Notes: generated by a model from the letters alone, not told the origin. Numbered from the stretch's first letter, positions 1-8,859 are shown. The stretch: DNA of 64,000 nucleotides from Myxococcales bacterium (GCA_016720595.1 JADKKI010000040.1:1-64000); one strand, 5' to 3'. Numbers and translations are program-made.

Positions 1-743
1 AACTCCGATGCTCCATACGAGGCGCTCACGATGAGCAGGTAGTCATCCTCGCTGGCAACAAAGGTCTTTCCCTGAATGAGGATGGACTGGCCCTTCTTGA
101 GTGCCCAACGGTCAACCTTCAGGATCTTGGTCACGGCGAACTTTCCGTCGCTGCGGCGATTCGCCAGGAGATCACCCGCCTTGAACGGGAACTGCTTGTA
201 CTCGGGCGGAAAGAAGGTCCCGGCATCTGGTTCCCGAGCGGCCTCAGCGCTGACGCCAACGTGATGCCGACGCACTGCGACCTTCGCCGAACTCGGCGCA
301 TCGGCGCGTGAGAGCACGCCGAACGAGATCGCCAGCTCCTCGGCCTGGTCGAAATACAGCGGAAAGTTCTCGGAGCCCTCGCCGTGGTTGAACGACGCCC
401 AGCTGACGCCAAGGTCGCCCGAGGCCATCCAGCGGACCGCGTCTCCGACCGACAACACCATCACCGCGGCAGTGCCGCCGCTTGACGCGACAACCTCGTT
501 CGCGCGTCGTTCGGCGAGCGCGACATCGGTGTACGCGAGAATGCACGGGGTCGGGTTCCTGCCGTCCGGGAACGTCCACTGCATCGGCACATCCGGATCG
601 TTCGGATCGGCCGGGAGGAACCACTCGTCGAGCTGGAACACGTGCTTGTAGAGCAGCATCATCGACTCGGTGGTGCGGGCCGCTCGCATCTGGAGGACCA
701 GCGCGTTGAAGTTGGGTTGCGAGCTCATCGTTCGTTCATTCAT
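1..743 (-). CDS. Hypothetical protein, SseB-like N-terminus, runs off the left edge
   Basis: An open frame reads on the minus strand from an ATG at 743 (a second in-frame ATG is at 728) to the window edge without a stop, so the C-terminus is missing. The first 110 residues (LYKHVFQLDEWFLP, then ILAYTD, then GDAVRWM) recall the SseB N-terminal domain, a fold of uncertain function seen in secretion and immunity-type proteins; this likeness is weak. The visible C-terminal part (GDLLANRRSDGKFAVTKIL and DDYLLIVSASYG) looks like a small beta-rich domain. It lies 41 bp after the frameshifted HD gene and is probably the last gene of a minus-strand run starting near 2.5 kb. No function can be assigned. 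Confidence 0.6.
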   Translation of the reverse strand, partial: MNERTMSSQPNFNALVLQMRAARTTESMMLLYKHVFQLDEWFLPADPNDPDVPMQWTFPDGRNPTPCILAYTDVALAERRANEVVASSGGTAAVMVLSVGDAVRWMASGDLGVSWASFNHGEGSENFPLYFDQAEELAISFGVLSRADAPSSAKVAVRRHHVGVSAEAAREPDAGTFFPPEYKQFPFKAGDLLANRRSDGKFAVTKILKVDRWALKKGQSILIQGKTFVASEDDYLLIVSASYGASE

Positions 744-784
744 AGCCCAGGAGCTGTGGCCCAAAGCAGCCACACGGGCACACG

Positions 785-1302
785 CTACACCACCGAGCGA
801 GCGAGTCGCTCCGGGCCGTTCGCCGCGACGGACTCGCACAGCGCATCGAAGCGATCAAACACGGCCCACGCCTCCTCCCCGATCGTGGCGCCGATGTCCT
901 CGACGAGGCGCTGCTCGAGCTCACCGGCGCGCTTTCCCTCCACAGCTTGTCGGCGAGCGCGACGAGCCGATCCTCGATCGTGCAGTCCGGCGCGCCCCAC
1001 GCCGCGTGCGTCACGCAGAACCGCGCGAGCCCCGCCGGAACCCCACGTCCCAGCAGCAACTCACGGCCGGCGGCCTCGTGCTCGCTGCCCGGGGCGCTCA
1101 TCTCCTCGGCGTGCACGATCTTTCCAGCATCGTGAAGCGCAGCCCCTGCGAGCACCGCCGCGCGGTCGAATGGAAGCGGCCACGAGCGTGCGAGCTGATC
1201 ACAGATGAGGACCGCGGCCTCGAGAACCAGCTCGTGATGCCGCACCAGCCATGGCGATGCGCCGAGCACCCCGAGCAGGTCGAGCGCCGCGCGCGGCGTC
1301 AC
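785..1302 (-). pseudogene. HD-domain protein interrupted by a one-base frameshift
   Basis: The first part, from a GTG at 1302, carries HD-superfamily metal-binding signs: HH near residue 18, HDAGK, EHEAAG, and VTHAAWG followed by EDRLVALADKLW. HD proteins are usually phosphohydrolases acting on nucleotides or phosphodiesters. After DKLW the frame breaks near 933-944 (a CCC/TCC run on the plus strand). The natural continuation, KRAGELEQRLVEDIGATIGEEAW, is in another frame and ends at 785. Restoring one base would give a protein of about 172 residues. The GTG start overlaps the upstream stop (GTGA at 1299-1302), typical of translational coupling. Either a real mutation or a sequence error is possible. 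The HD assignment is fairly sure; the substrate is unknown. Confidence 0.6.
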
Positions 1303-1832
1303 CGTGCCTCTCGCTCCCGAGCGACGAGCGCGAGCGCATCCTCGTACGCCCCGCCGAAGCCCACCTGCGTGACGTCCGCCCACGGCACGACGAGCGGATC
1401 CTCGTCGTGCCAGATCGCGTCGGGCGCGATCGTCGCGAGGGTCAGGGTCCTCGACGTCATCCGCGTTGGCCGACCGATGTAGCACGCGTCGCGGTCCCGC
1501 GCCTCGAGGTGGATCGTGACGAGCGGATACCGGAGGCACGCCCACCGGACCAGTGCATGCCACGACGTGAGGTCCAGGCCCCGCGCGCGTGGGAACGTGT
1601 CTCCGCGGAGTCGGAGAGCAGCGACCACGAACTCCGCGTAGGGATCCGGCGCCGTCAGGTCCGAGATGTCGGCGCGGCGGAACACGTTGAACCCATCGCA
1701 TCGGATCTCGTCCGAGACGACCGCCACCGCGACCAGCTTCGCCGAGGTCGCCACGATGCGGCCACGGACGTGCCCTGCTTCGAGCGCGGCACGCTCGAGC
1801 CGCACGATGGTCTGCGATGGCGTGAGCCTCAT
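1299..1832 (-). CDS. Hypothetical protein (177 aa), cytoplasmic
   Basis: The ATG at 1832 overlaps the stop of the preceding small gene (ATGA), and the end overlaps the start of the HD gene (GTGA), so this sits inside a tightly packed operon. The protein has no signal peptide or membrane segment. Residues 20-60 (GHVRGRIVATSAKLVAVAVVSDE, then DGFNVFRRADISDL) and the C-terminus (WADVTQVGFGGAYEDALALV) match a pattern I recognise from uncharacterised bacterial proteins that begin by holding back or linking a regulatory small beta domain. I cannot name a family or role. An upstream in-frame ATG at 1895 would lie within the previous gene and is less likely. Confidence 0.65.
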   Translation of the reverse strand: MRLTPSQTIVRLERAALEAGHVRGRIVATSAKLVAVAVVSDEIRCDGFNVFRRADISDLTAPDPYAEFVVAALRLRGDTFPRARGLDLTSWHALVRWACLRYPLVTIHLEARDRDACYIGRPTRMTSRTLTLATIAPDAIWHDEDPLVVPWADVTQVGFGGAYEDALALVAREREAR

Positions 1833-2055
1833 TCCACCCTCACCAGCGAATCTCCAGCTTCCTCGACCAGTGGAGCCCGGACGTACGCTCGACAATCATC
1901 GAACAGCACCAGATCATAGCAGGCCTTGCCCTGGCCGCGTCGACGGTGGGTTGGCTCGAGTGGTCGTCTGAACGGATCGCCGGCGTGGGCAATGGCTTCT
2001 AGCTCTGCGCTCGAAGGACCCCGTCGATCACGCGTTGGATCCCGGCGAAGTCCAT
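1829..2055 (-). CDS. Small hypothetical protein, probable frame break
   Basis: The C-terminal part (ACYDLVLFDDCRAYVRAPLVEEAGDSLVRVE, positions 1829-1925) reads like real protein and its stop overlaps the next gene's ATG. The most natural N-terminus, MDFAGIQRVIDGVLRAQS from an ATG at 2055, is in a different frame and hits a stop at about 2000. A one-base change near 2003 would join them into a protein of roughly 75 residues. It lies 26 bp after the zinc-ribbon gene. I do not recognise it. Confidence is low both for the exact start and for whether it is intact. Confidence 0.35.
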
Positions 2056-2081
2056 CTTCGCCCGGCACCGAGCTGTCGCTC

Positions 2082-2516
2082 TCACACCTGGTCGTAGAGT
2101 TGTTCGGTTGGCCCGTAGTCGACCTTCCAGTCGACAGCGGCGCCGAGCACGCCGCATTTCGTACAGCGCTGGCCGACGGTGATCCACTTCACGCTGGCGT
2201 CGGCGCGGTGGCTGAAGCCGACGGCGATCTCGAATGCTGTGCCGCCGCACGGGCAGGCCGTCTCCTCCGGGTCGGCGTCGCTCCAGTACTCTTCGCTATC
2301 GCAGATGAAGTGCTTGCGACCGCAGCTCGAGCACGCTCGTTGCGCGCATCCTTCGTTGGCGTCGACCAGGAGCTCGAACCGATCGTGGCCGCACCCGCAG
2401 CGCGCGTGGACGATCCGATCCGCGGGGTAGCCGTCGGCGGTCAGCTCACGTAGGTACTCGTCGAGGTCCCCGGCTCCTGTTCCGGTCCAGTACTCGCCCG
2501 ATCGGTCGATGCTCAT
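2082..2516 (-). CDS. Zinc-ribbon hypothetical protein (144 aa)
   Basis: The start at 2516 is chosen because an excellent ribosome site (TAGGAGGGAC, 2525-2534) lies 8 nt upstream. A longer frame begins at 2612 but would bypass that site. The protein has paired cysteines: HARCGCGHDRFELL near 35, CSSCGRKHF near 60, ETACPCGGTAFE near 85 and GQRCTKCGVLG near 115. This suggests two zinc ribbons. There is no signal peptide or helicase/nuclease motif. It is likely first in the small minus-strand operon running to position 1. I know similar proteins only as uncharacterised Cys-rich proteins of soil bacteria. Confidence 0.7.
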   Translation of the reverse strand: MSIDRSGEYWTGTGAGDLDEYLRELTADGYPADRIVHARCGCGHDRFELLVDANEGCAQRACSSCGRKHFICDSEEYWSDADPEETACPCGGTAFEIAVGFSHRADASVKWITVGQRCTKCGVLGAAVDWKVDYGPTEQLYDQV

Positions 2517-2633
2517 CTGCAGGTCCCTCCTACGCAAAGGCAGCGCGTCGAGACGCCGACGAGCATGCACCCGCTCCGACTGACCGGCCACCTCTCTTGG
2601 GAATTCCTGCACCAGGACCCGCGCTCGCCCGGC

Positions 2634-3344
2634 TCAGCCCCACAGCGGCCCCGGCCGCTCGAACGGATCGATCAGCCCGAACTGCTTCCACTCGCTCTGC
2701 AGCAGAGCGGTTCGCGGCGGCGACATCGGCAACGGCAGATAGCCGGCGGGGATCGTGAACCGCGGCCGCTCGGACCAGCCACCGAACGTGACGCCGCTCG
2801 AGTACGGATCCACCGGCGCCGCGCCCACCGCGACCCGGTGCCTGCGCCAGTTGTTCAGCACGTACGCGAGGGTGTTGCGCGCCTGGCGCGCCGTGCGGAT
2901 CTGCACCGCGTGATAGCGCTGCTCGAACACCTTGCCGCGGCCGCCGGTCAGCGCGAGCGAGAGCCGGATCACGAGGCTCTGCATCCCTCGGCTCAGCGCG
3001 CGCTTGTCCTGGGCCTCGACGAGGAAGTGGAAGTGCGAGTTCTGGATCGAGCCGTGGATCACCCGGAAGTCCTCGCGGCCGAGGTAGTGCGCGAGCACCG
3101 CGCGGATGATCGCGTAGTAGTCCCGCCGCCGCAGCTCCGGGAACAGGTGCCGCGCCCGCAGCGTGACGTGCACCGGATGCCGCGACGACAACGGCGGCCG
3201 TGTCCGATGCGGACCACCACGCCGCCGGTTCGTCCGCTTGCGACCCGCGCCCGGGCGACGACCACCGTGCGTGCCCTTCACCCTCACCTGCTCGACGACA
3301 TCATTCATCATCTTGACTGGGGCAATAGCATGTCGCTCTGACAT
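2634..3344 (-). CDS. Y1 (HUH) single-domain transposase, REP-associated type
   Basis: The 236-aa protein has a basic N-terminus with GGRRPGAGRK, then PVHVTLR and the core HFHFLVEA HUH motif near residue 105, where two His bind the metal. It continues with the RLSLALTGGRGKVFEQRYHAVQIR stretch and LAYVLNNWRRHR, which carries the region expected to hold the nucleophilic Tyr. This is the order seen in transposases of the IS200/RAYT group, which cut and join single-stranded DNA at palindromes. The start is taken at the ATG at 3344; the frame is open much further upstream but only through heptamer repeats. Nothing resembling a complete IS surrounds it, though the upstream 840 bp is full of inverted and tandem repeats, as expected of a RAYT locus. 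Confidence 0.8.
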   Translation of the reverse strand: MSERHAIAPVKMMNDVVEQVRVKGTHGGRRPGAGRKRTNRRRGGPHRTRPPLSSRHPVHVTLRARHLFPELRRRDYYAIIRAVLAHYLGREDFRVIHGSIQNSHFHFLVEAQDKRALSRGMQSLVIRLSLALTGGRGKVFEQRYHAVQIRTARQARNTLAYVLNNWRRHRVAVGAAPVDPYSSGVTFGGWSERPRFTIPAGYLPLPMSPPRTALLQSEWKQFGLIDPFERPGPLWG

Positions 3345-3408
3345 TCCCGCTCGATCCTCGCCTGCCACGATGTCCGGCATCCGGACAGAGGACAAGGCCT
3401 CACGTGCG

Positions 3409-3461
3409 CGAGCCCCGAGCCCCGAGCCCCGAGCCCCGAGCCCCGAGCCCCGAGCCCCGAG
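3409..3461. repeat. 7-bp tandem repeat array
   Basis: The unit GAGCCCC is repeated about seven times without interruption, directly upstream of the transposase gene. It reads as GARGSGL repeats in one minus-strand frame, but that frame starts upstream of the likely gene start. Confidence 0.85.
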
Positions 3462-3551
3462 CAACGCGCGATCTGCACAACGCTCGCGCGACGCGGAGCA
3501 TCCACGCCGCGAGCTGCCAGCCGGTCTCGCGTTGACGTCGAGGTAGACGTC

Positions 3552-3759
3552 GTCGTGGTCGTGGACCTTGACGGCGACGGCGGCGTGGACGTCGGCGTCC
3601 CACGTGAACAGGAAACTGGTTCCTGCTTGCACCCGCGGGGTCGGGGCGCGAGGCCCCTGAGTGGCTTCGGGACGTCGAGAGCGCCACATTCCATTCCGAT
3701 CCGCGATGGGGCCCGCCTACGTCCACGCCGCCGTCGCCGTCAAGGTCCACGACCACGAC
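3552..3759. repeat. 41-bp perfect inverted repeat with nested hairpin
   Basis: Positions 3552-3592 are the exact reverse complement of 3719-3759, separated by 126 bp. The arms have a 6-base periodicity (alternating GTC/GTG/GAC triplets). Inside the loop lies a further short palindrome, CAGGAA-5 nt-TTCCTG, at 3609-3625. A related inverted pair lies in the recB-recD gap. Confidence 0.85.
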
Positions 3760-4010
3760 CACGACCACGTCAACGCCCCTCACTCGTGACGTCACACGAC
3801 CGAGATCTGGCGAGCCGGCGACGTGATCTCGTCACGCGGAGCGTCAGGGGCGGGGGTGGCGGACCAGAGCGAGTAGATCCCACCGCCGCCGTGGCCCCGC
3901 ACTCCGGGTGGGTGATACGTCGGCCGTGACGCGACCTCGTCGGAGAAACGCGATCCGAGCGATGGGGCGCTACCCCCGCCCCGAGCGACGCGCGTACGCG
4001 GTCGGCAGAA

Positions 4011-4158
4011 CGCTCGCGCGACGGGCAGCATCCGCGCCGCGAGCAACGAGCGCACGCGATCTGCGGAGGCCATCGCGCGGCCGGCGCTCGCGCAACGGGC
4101 AGCATCCGCGCCGCGAGCAACGAGCGAACGCGATCTGCAAAGCGCCATCGCGCGGCCG
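4011..4158. repeat. Two tandem copies of a 74-bp unit
   Basis: Copy 1 starts at 4011 and copy 2 at 4085 (both begin CGCTCGCGC). They differ at only a few positions over 74 bp. Partial, more diverged copies are seen at about 3983-4010 and 3462-3505. Confidence 0.75.
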
Positions 4159-4186
4159 GGGCCGGGGACGGCACAGCCCGGAGCCG

Positions 4187-5278
4187 TCAGAGCTTCTTGA
4201 GCGGGCAACCGATATCCGGCCCGGTCCCAAACCCGAGCCGCACATCCGTGGTCACGCCGCCGGCCCGACGCTGCGACAGCGTCCCGTCCTGGAACACGAC
4301 CGAGTTGTCGGGGCACGTCGCGTACGAATCCACCGTGCGGATCGAGCGCGCCATCATCGTCGCCAGCGTCACCTCGTAGAGGTGGTTGTCGGGGCCCGAG
4401 GCACCGTACGCGCTCACCCACAGCGTGGCGCCATCCTCGGAGGCCTCCGCGCGGTTGACGTAGACGGTGGCCGACAGCAGCGTGCGCAGCGAGAACACGC
4501 ACGAATCGATCCCCGCGAGCGTCGCCTTGCCCACGCAGCCCTGATCCGGCTTGTTGCTCGCGAAGTACGCCACGTCGCCGCCCGGCGCCGCGGTGATCCA
4601 CGACATGTCGACGCCCTCGCCCGGCATCACGCTGCCGAGCGGCAGCACATCGGACATCGTCTTGTTCGCCCAGGTGGAGAACACCATGTCGGTGTTCGCC
4701 TGGGTCGGGTGCGCGCACACGGTGAACAGCCGGGTGTTGCCCGCCGCCACGTGGTGGCACGTGCCCGCGCCCGGGAGAGGCTGCGAACGCCACATCTGGG
4801 TCGCGATCTCGTACGAGTAGAGCTTGCCGAGCCCGCCGATGTAGACGAGGCCGCCGCGAATGGTGGCGCGACCGACGGCGTCGGACGGCAGCGTGATCGG
4901 CGCGCTGACCGTGGTGGTCGCCTGGTCGTAGATCAGGATCTGCGCCGCGATCTTGCTCTGCAGCACCATCGCGTCGCGATAGCGGGCGTACCGCACGCGC
5001 GTCGCGGTGACCTTGTGCTCGGTGACGTCGTCGTTGAACCAGGTCCCCGACGCGGCGGAGGCGAAGTCGTCAGTGGTCAGCTTGCCGAAGGTGTACGCAC
5101 CGGTGTGCGCGGGCACGACCTCCACGGGATCGCTGGGATCCTGCATCCGGCCGTCGGCGCCACCGCCGCCGCTGTCATCGAGTGCGGCATCGTCTCCTGT
5201 GCCGCCGTCGAGCTGGGCGCCCGAGGAGTCACCACACGCGGACAGCAACACCGCGGCCAGGAGGAGGGAGGGCTTCAT
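4187..5278 (-). CDS. Secreted lipoprotein, probable beta-propeller
   Basis: A lipoprotein signal (MKPSLLLAAVLLSAC, lipobox LSAC) precedes a Gly/Asp-rich linker and then about 300 residues of repeated short strands (GGLVYIGGLGKLYSYEI, GDVAYFASNKPDQG, GATLWVSAYGASGPDNHLYEV), which looks like a beta-propeller. An in-frame ATG at 5299 overlaps the upstream stop (ATGA) and is an alternative start adding MIRTLAV. The gene is last in a three-gene minus-strand run of lipoproteins (GH31, Cys-rich, this one), suggesting a shared role at the cell surface. No catalytic motif is evident; binding or structural function is inferred only from the fold guess. Confidence 0.75.
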   Translation of the reverse strand: MKPSLLLAAVLLSACGDSSGAQLDGGTGDDAALDDSGGGGADGRMQDPSDPVEVVPAHTGAYTFGKLTTDDFASAASGTWFNDDVTEHKVTATRVRYARYRDAMVLQSKIAAQILIYDQATTTVSAPITLPSDAVGRATIRGGLVYIGGLGKLYSYEIATQMWRSQPLPGAGTCHHVAAGNTRLFTVCAHPTQANTDMVFSTWANKTMSDVLPLGSVMPGEGVDMSWITAAPGGDVAYFASNKPDQGCVGKATLAGIDSCVFSLRTLLSATVYVNRAEASEDGATLWVSAYGASGPDNHLYEVTLATMMARSIRTVDSYATCPDNSVVFQDGTLSQRRAGGVTTDVRLGFGTGPDIGCPLKKL

Positions 5279-5295
5279 GACGGCGAGAGTCCTGA

Positions 5296-6306
5296 TCATG
5301 GGGGAGGAAGCGTGCAGGCGTTGGTGAAGTCGGAGAACGTGCACGCGTGCTCGGTGCACAGGGCATACGGGCCGCACTCCGGGTCTGCGTTGCAGAAGCC
5401 GCCCTCGTCGACGACCACCACGCACTTGCCGGCCGTACACCACGCATCGGCGCCGCAGCTCGCGACATCGATCCCGCACGCGGCGCCCGCTCCCACCACG
5501 GGCAACGCGGCACACGCCCCGGCGAGGCAGCCCTGCCCGTCGAACCATCGGCAGTGCGACTTGGTCTGATCCGCGCTCGCCCAGGTCGAACACACGCCGG
5601 AGGCCGGCAGCGCAGCGCACTTCTGGTTCACGCAGGACGCCTGATAGTTGCTGCAGTCACCGTCGCCCGCGCACGCCTTCCCGATGTGACCGTCGAGCGG
5701 CTCGCAGTGCCCGGCATCGCGGCAGATCAGACCTTCGCCGCACTGCGCTGTGGTGATGCACTGGCCACCCGACGGTACGTTCACCGGGCGACACTGATTC
5801 TGCAGGCACAGTGCCGACTGGCACATGTTGTTGCCGGTGCACGCCGCGCCCCCACCGAACTGGCCCAGACAGTTGCCACACGTCCCGCTGCGGCTGCAGT
5901 ACGAGGCGCCACCGCACTCGTCATCGACGGAGCATCCCGCCCCCGTGACCGTGTGACCGACGAGCAGATCGAGACAGATCTGCGTGGCCGCGTACCAGTC
6001 CTTGAACAGCTCGGGGCGGCAGGTGTTGGCCTCGAGCGCCTGCGTGCACTTCGAGATCACGTCATCGCTCGCGATCGTGACCGTGCCGCTGTCGAGCAGA
6101 GGTCCGAGCGTGGCCCGGCAGTTCTGCTCCTGGTAGGGGCCGGCGCTGAACAGGGGGTGGGGGCTCGCGGTGCACCGCGTCTGCGCGAGCGTGTACAGCG
6201 TGTACGGGCCCGAGTCCGCCGAGCACATCCGATCGAGGGTCGATTCGCCGCAGCCCACGGCGAGCAGCGTCGAGACCAGGACCAGGACCAAGGTGCGGAA
6301 CGGCAT
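5296..6306 (-). CDS. Cysteine-rich lipoprotein (Dickkopf-like Cys repeats)
   Basis: The start at 6306 gives a clear signal peptide and lipobox (MPFRTLVLVLVSTLLAVGC). After about 150 residues come repeated Cys modules (CSVDDECGGASYCSRSGTCG, CTGNNMCQSALC, CITTAQCGEGLICRDAGHC, CAGDGDCSNYQASC and so on), with roughly 40 Cys in total. Such Dickkopf-N-like Cys-rich lipoproteins are expanded in myxobacteria and sit outside the cytoplasm; their role is not known. The longer frame starting at 6447 would overlap the GH31 gene and lacks a signal. The stop overlaps the alternative start of the next lipoprotein gene. Confidence 0.8.
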   Translation of the reverse strand: MPFRTLVLVLVSTLLAVGCGESTLDRMCSADSGPYTLYTLAQTRCTASPHPLFSAGPYQEQNCRATLGPLLDSGTVTIASDDVISKCTQALEANTCRPELFKDWYAATQICLDLLVGHTVTGAGCSVDDECGGASYCSRSGTCGNCLGQFGGGAACTGNNMCQSALCLQNQCRPVNVPSGGQCITTAQCGEGLICRDAGHCEPLDGHIGKACAGDGDCSNYQASCVNQKCAALPASGVCSTWASADQTKSHCRWFDGQGCLAGACAALPVVGAGAACGIDVASCGADAWCTAGKCVVVVDEGGFCNADPECGPYALCTEHACTFSDFTNACTLPPP

Positions 6307-6359
6307 GGCGGCCCGTTGGTAGCCGAAGGCCGGCCCGCCACAAAGCAAATTCGCCCCGG

Positions 6360-8810
6360 TCAGCGGACGAGGATCTCGCGCTGCTGGCCCTGCGGCGCGA
6401 ACACCCGGATCTGCAGGTGCTTGGTCGCCACATCGAAGCGGTAGCACCCGGGCGCGGCACAGGCGGCGAGCGCGAGATCATCGGCAACCACCGGCAGATC
6501 CGTGCCATCGGAGGACACGCCAGTCGTCGCCCCGAACGCGCCGGTCTGGTTGCGACCATCGACATCGAGCGTGAACACCGCGTACTGGGTGCCGCCGGTG
6601 ACCCGCAGCTGGGTCTGGTTCGCATCGAGCGCGGCGCCATCGTGCACCGTGGCCGCACTCGCGACCGAGCTGGGCGCATACACGAAGCGCAGCTCGCTAC
6701 CGTACGCGGGGTCCGCATACGAAGTGACACCTGCGGCCGTGGCGGGCAACAGCGTATCGGCGTTGCGCGCGAACATCGGGACGATCGCGCCCGCGCGGTA
6801 CCAGATCGGGAGCGTGTCGAGCGGTGCGGGCACGGTGATCGGATCGCGCCCATTCGCGATCGTCTGCACACCCGTCGCGCGATCGATCCACGCTCCGGGA
6901 GGCAGCACCACGGTGCGCGTGGTGGCACCGGCGGTGACCACCGGCGCGACCAGGAGATCGTCACCGAGGAGGAACGTCGCGTCGTCGCACGCGCAGTCGT
7001 ACATGAACCGCGCCGGGCGCGTGGCGGGCGTGCCGTCCTGGCCGGCGCGTTGCGCGAGCGTCCACAGCAGCGGGTTCAGCTGCATGTGCAGCTCGGCGTA
7101 GGTCTTGTAGATCAGGTCCGCGCCGGCAGCGAACTGCGTGGTGTCCCACGGATCGTGGCTCTTCCCGCCGCCGCCGAGCTGCATGATCGTCCCCAGCGAC
7201 GCGTACTCGGCCCAGCGCAGCAGCGCCTCCGTGGTGGGGAAGCCGCGGAACCCGCCGATGTCCGAGCCATAGAACGGGTAGCCGGAGACCGAGAGCGAGA
7301 GGCCGCGGCTGATCGCCGTGGGCAACCCACCGACGTTGATCTTCCCGCCGACCATCACGCCGTGCTCCGAGAAGTCACTCTCGAGATCGCCCGGCCAGAT
7401 CGACGTGTTCGTCGCCTGCTCGCCCCACGCCCCCGTGCGGGTGATCAGGAACCCATCTCCCGGCGGCAGCGCGCCGAGATACGCCTCGTGATAGCCGGCG
7501 CTGTAGCGGTTGTGGTGCGTGGAGTTGTCGCCGCCGGCGAGCAGGAACGGGACCAGGTTGCCGCTGATGTCGGGCACGAGCTCCTCGCCGAAATCGAGCT
7601 TGAAGCCCGCCGCGCCCAGGCCGATCACGCGCTGGAGCCTCTGCCGCCACCACGCGATCGCACCGTCACGCGTGAAGTCCACCATCGCCCCCGGGCCCTC
7701 CTGCCACGGAAAATCGACGACCAGCCCGCCATCGTCGGTGACGAAGTACTGGTTCGCCACGCCCTCGGCGCGATCCACCGCGTTCGCCGCTGTCTTGCCC
7801 ACGTACGGCGTGGACCAGAAGATCACCTTGTAGCCGGCCGCCGCGAGATCGGAGAGCAGCTGCGCCGGCTGCGCGAACCGGGTCTCGTCGACGATGTGCG
7901 TGTTGTACGCGGTCTGCCACGGGTTATCGATCCACAGCACGGAGCCCGGGATCTTGCGCGTGCGCAGCTCGGTCGCATCGCCGCGGAGCTCGGCACCATT
8001 GCTCCAGGCGTTGCGCCACAGCTGCGGTGTGAACGCCCAGCGCGGCGGCACCGCGGGCTTCGCCGTCAACGCGACATACGTGCGGACCAGATCGAGCGGC
8101 GCCGCGGCCGTGTACAGGTAGATCCGGTAGGTCCCGCGCACCGGGAGGTTGAACGTGGCGGTCACGCGATCCGCCGAGGTCTTGCCGAGATCGAGCGCAC
8201 CCGGCCGATCGTCAGCGACGAACACGCCGGCGCCGCGCCGCGGATACAGCACGAGCGGCACGGGGACGTGGGTCTCGTTGAGCGACGACGCCGAGGCCGT
8301 ATCGACCCGCAGCGACATCTCGCGCACGGCGCCCGCGACGTTGACCCGATCTGCCGCATCACCGGTGCCGTACAGCGGCTCCGCCGGATCCTTGGGCAGT
8401 GAGAGCTGCAGCTGCACGGCACGCGCGTGCTTGCTCGCATCGATGTCGAGGATCGCGCAGCTCGGGATCGGGCACTCGGAGAGCTGGAGCCGGGTCCCAC
8501 CGTCGAGGACGAGCCAGTCGCCGTCCTGGCCCGTGGCCTTGGCGACCGGGGTCATCGTGACCGCGTCGTCGCCGCGCGGATCGTAGTAGTGGGTCTCGTC
8601 GATCGAGGGCGTGGTGCCGATCGAGAGGAAGTGATCCTGCGACAGCGCCGGGGTCGAGCCGAGGGTCAGTGTCAGGGTCGACGTGTCGAGCGTGACCGGC
8701 CCGGCGGTCACCGTGGGCGGAGGCGCCGACAGCCCATCATCGCCACAGGCCCCGAGGCTTGCGGCCGTCCCGAGCCAGAGGCCCACCACCATCACGAGCT
8801 TCGTACGCAC
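6360..8810 (-). CDS. GH31 alpha-glycosidase lipoprotein (YicI-like)
   Basis: The 816-residue lipoprotein (lipobox around LGAC, Cys22) has a GH31 catalytic barrel. The nucleophile is Asp406 in GFKLDFGEE, and the acid/base is predicted at Asp475 in IWPGDLESDF. Substrate-side motifs include PRWAFTPQLW and SVLWIDNPWQT. GH31 enzymes cleave alpha-xylosides or alpha-glucosides with retention. The KxDFGE signature is that of the alpha-xylosidase (YicI) branch, but I cannot fix the substrate. The lipid anchor implies action at the outer surface or periplasm. The start is a GTG at 8810 preceded by a TAGAAC box 7 nt upstream. It heads a run with two more lipoproteins downstream (53-bp gap, then overlap). 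Confidence 0.92.
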   Translation of the reverse strand: MRTKLVMVVGLWLGTAASLGACGDDGLSAPPPTVTAGPVTLDTSTLTLTLGSTPALSQDHFLSIGTTPSIDETHYYDPRGDDAVTMTPVAKATGQDGDWLVLDGGTRLQLSECPIPSCAILDIDASKHARAVQLQLSLPKDPAEPLYGTGDAADRVNVAGAVREMSLRVDTASASSLNETHVPVPLVLYPRRGAGVFVADDRPGALDLGKTSADRVTATFNLPVRGTYRIYLYTAAAPLDLVRTYVALTAKPAVPPRWAFTPQLWRNAWSNGAELRGDATELRTRKIPGSVLWIDNPWQTAYNTHIVDETRFAQPAQLLSDLAAAGYKVIFWSTPYVGKTAANAVDRAEGVANQYFVTDDGGLVVDFPWQEGPGAMVDFTRDGAIAWWRQRLQRVIGLGAAGFKLDFGEELVPDISGNLVPFLLAGGDNSTHHNRYSAGYHEAYLGALPPGDGFLITRTGAWGEQATNTSIWPGDLESDFSEHGVMVGGKINVGGLPTAISRGLSLSVSGYPFYGSDIGGFRGFPTTEALLRWAEYASLGTIMQLGGGGKSHDPWDTTQFAAGADLIYKTYAELHMQLNPLLWTLAQRAGQDGTPATRPARFMYDCACDDATFLLGDDLLVAPVVTAGATTRTVVLPPGAWIDRATGVQTIANGRDPITVPAPLDTLPIWYRAGAIVPMFARNADTLLPATAAGVTSYADPAYGSELRFVYAPSSVASAATVHDGAALDANQTQLRVTGGTQYAVFTLDVDGRNQTGAFGATTGVSSDGTDLPVVADDLALAACAAPGCYRFDVATKHLQIRVFAPQGQQREILVR

Positions 8811-8859
8811 CCCGGGGTTCTACCGAACAACCCGAGCCCATGGCGAGGGCTCCGTGCGC

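Larger units (their letters stand above)
3345..4186. other. Non-coding, repeat-rich interval
   Basis: About 840 bp without a credible gene. It contains a 7-bp tandem array (3409-3461), a 41-bp perfect inverted repeat with nested hairpin (3552-3759) and a 74-bp direct duplication (4011-4158). Open frames here are low-complexity Arg/Pro/Gly shadows. A diverged piece related to the 74-bp unit also occurs at about 3462-3505. Confidence 0.7.

Noticed and set aside
3409..3461. CRISPR or coding repeat
   Set aside because: Seven-base units with no spacers; the frame through it lies before the likely transposase start.
6417..8402. 661-codon plus-strand frame
   Set aside because: Antisense to the GH31 gene, which has clear catalytic motifs.
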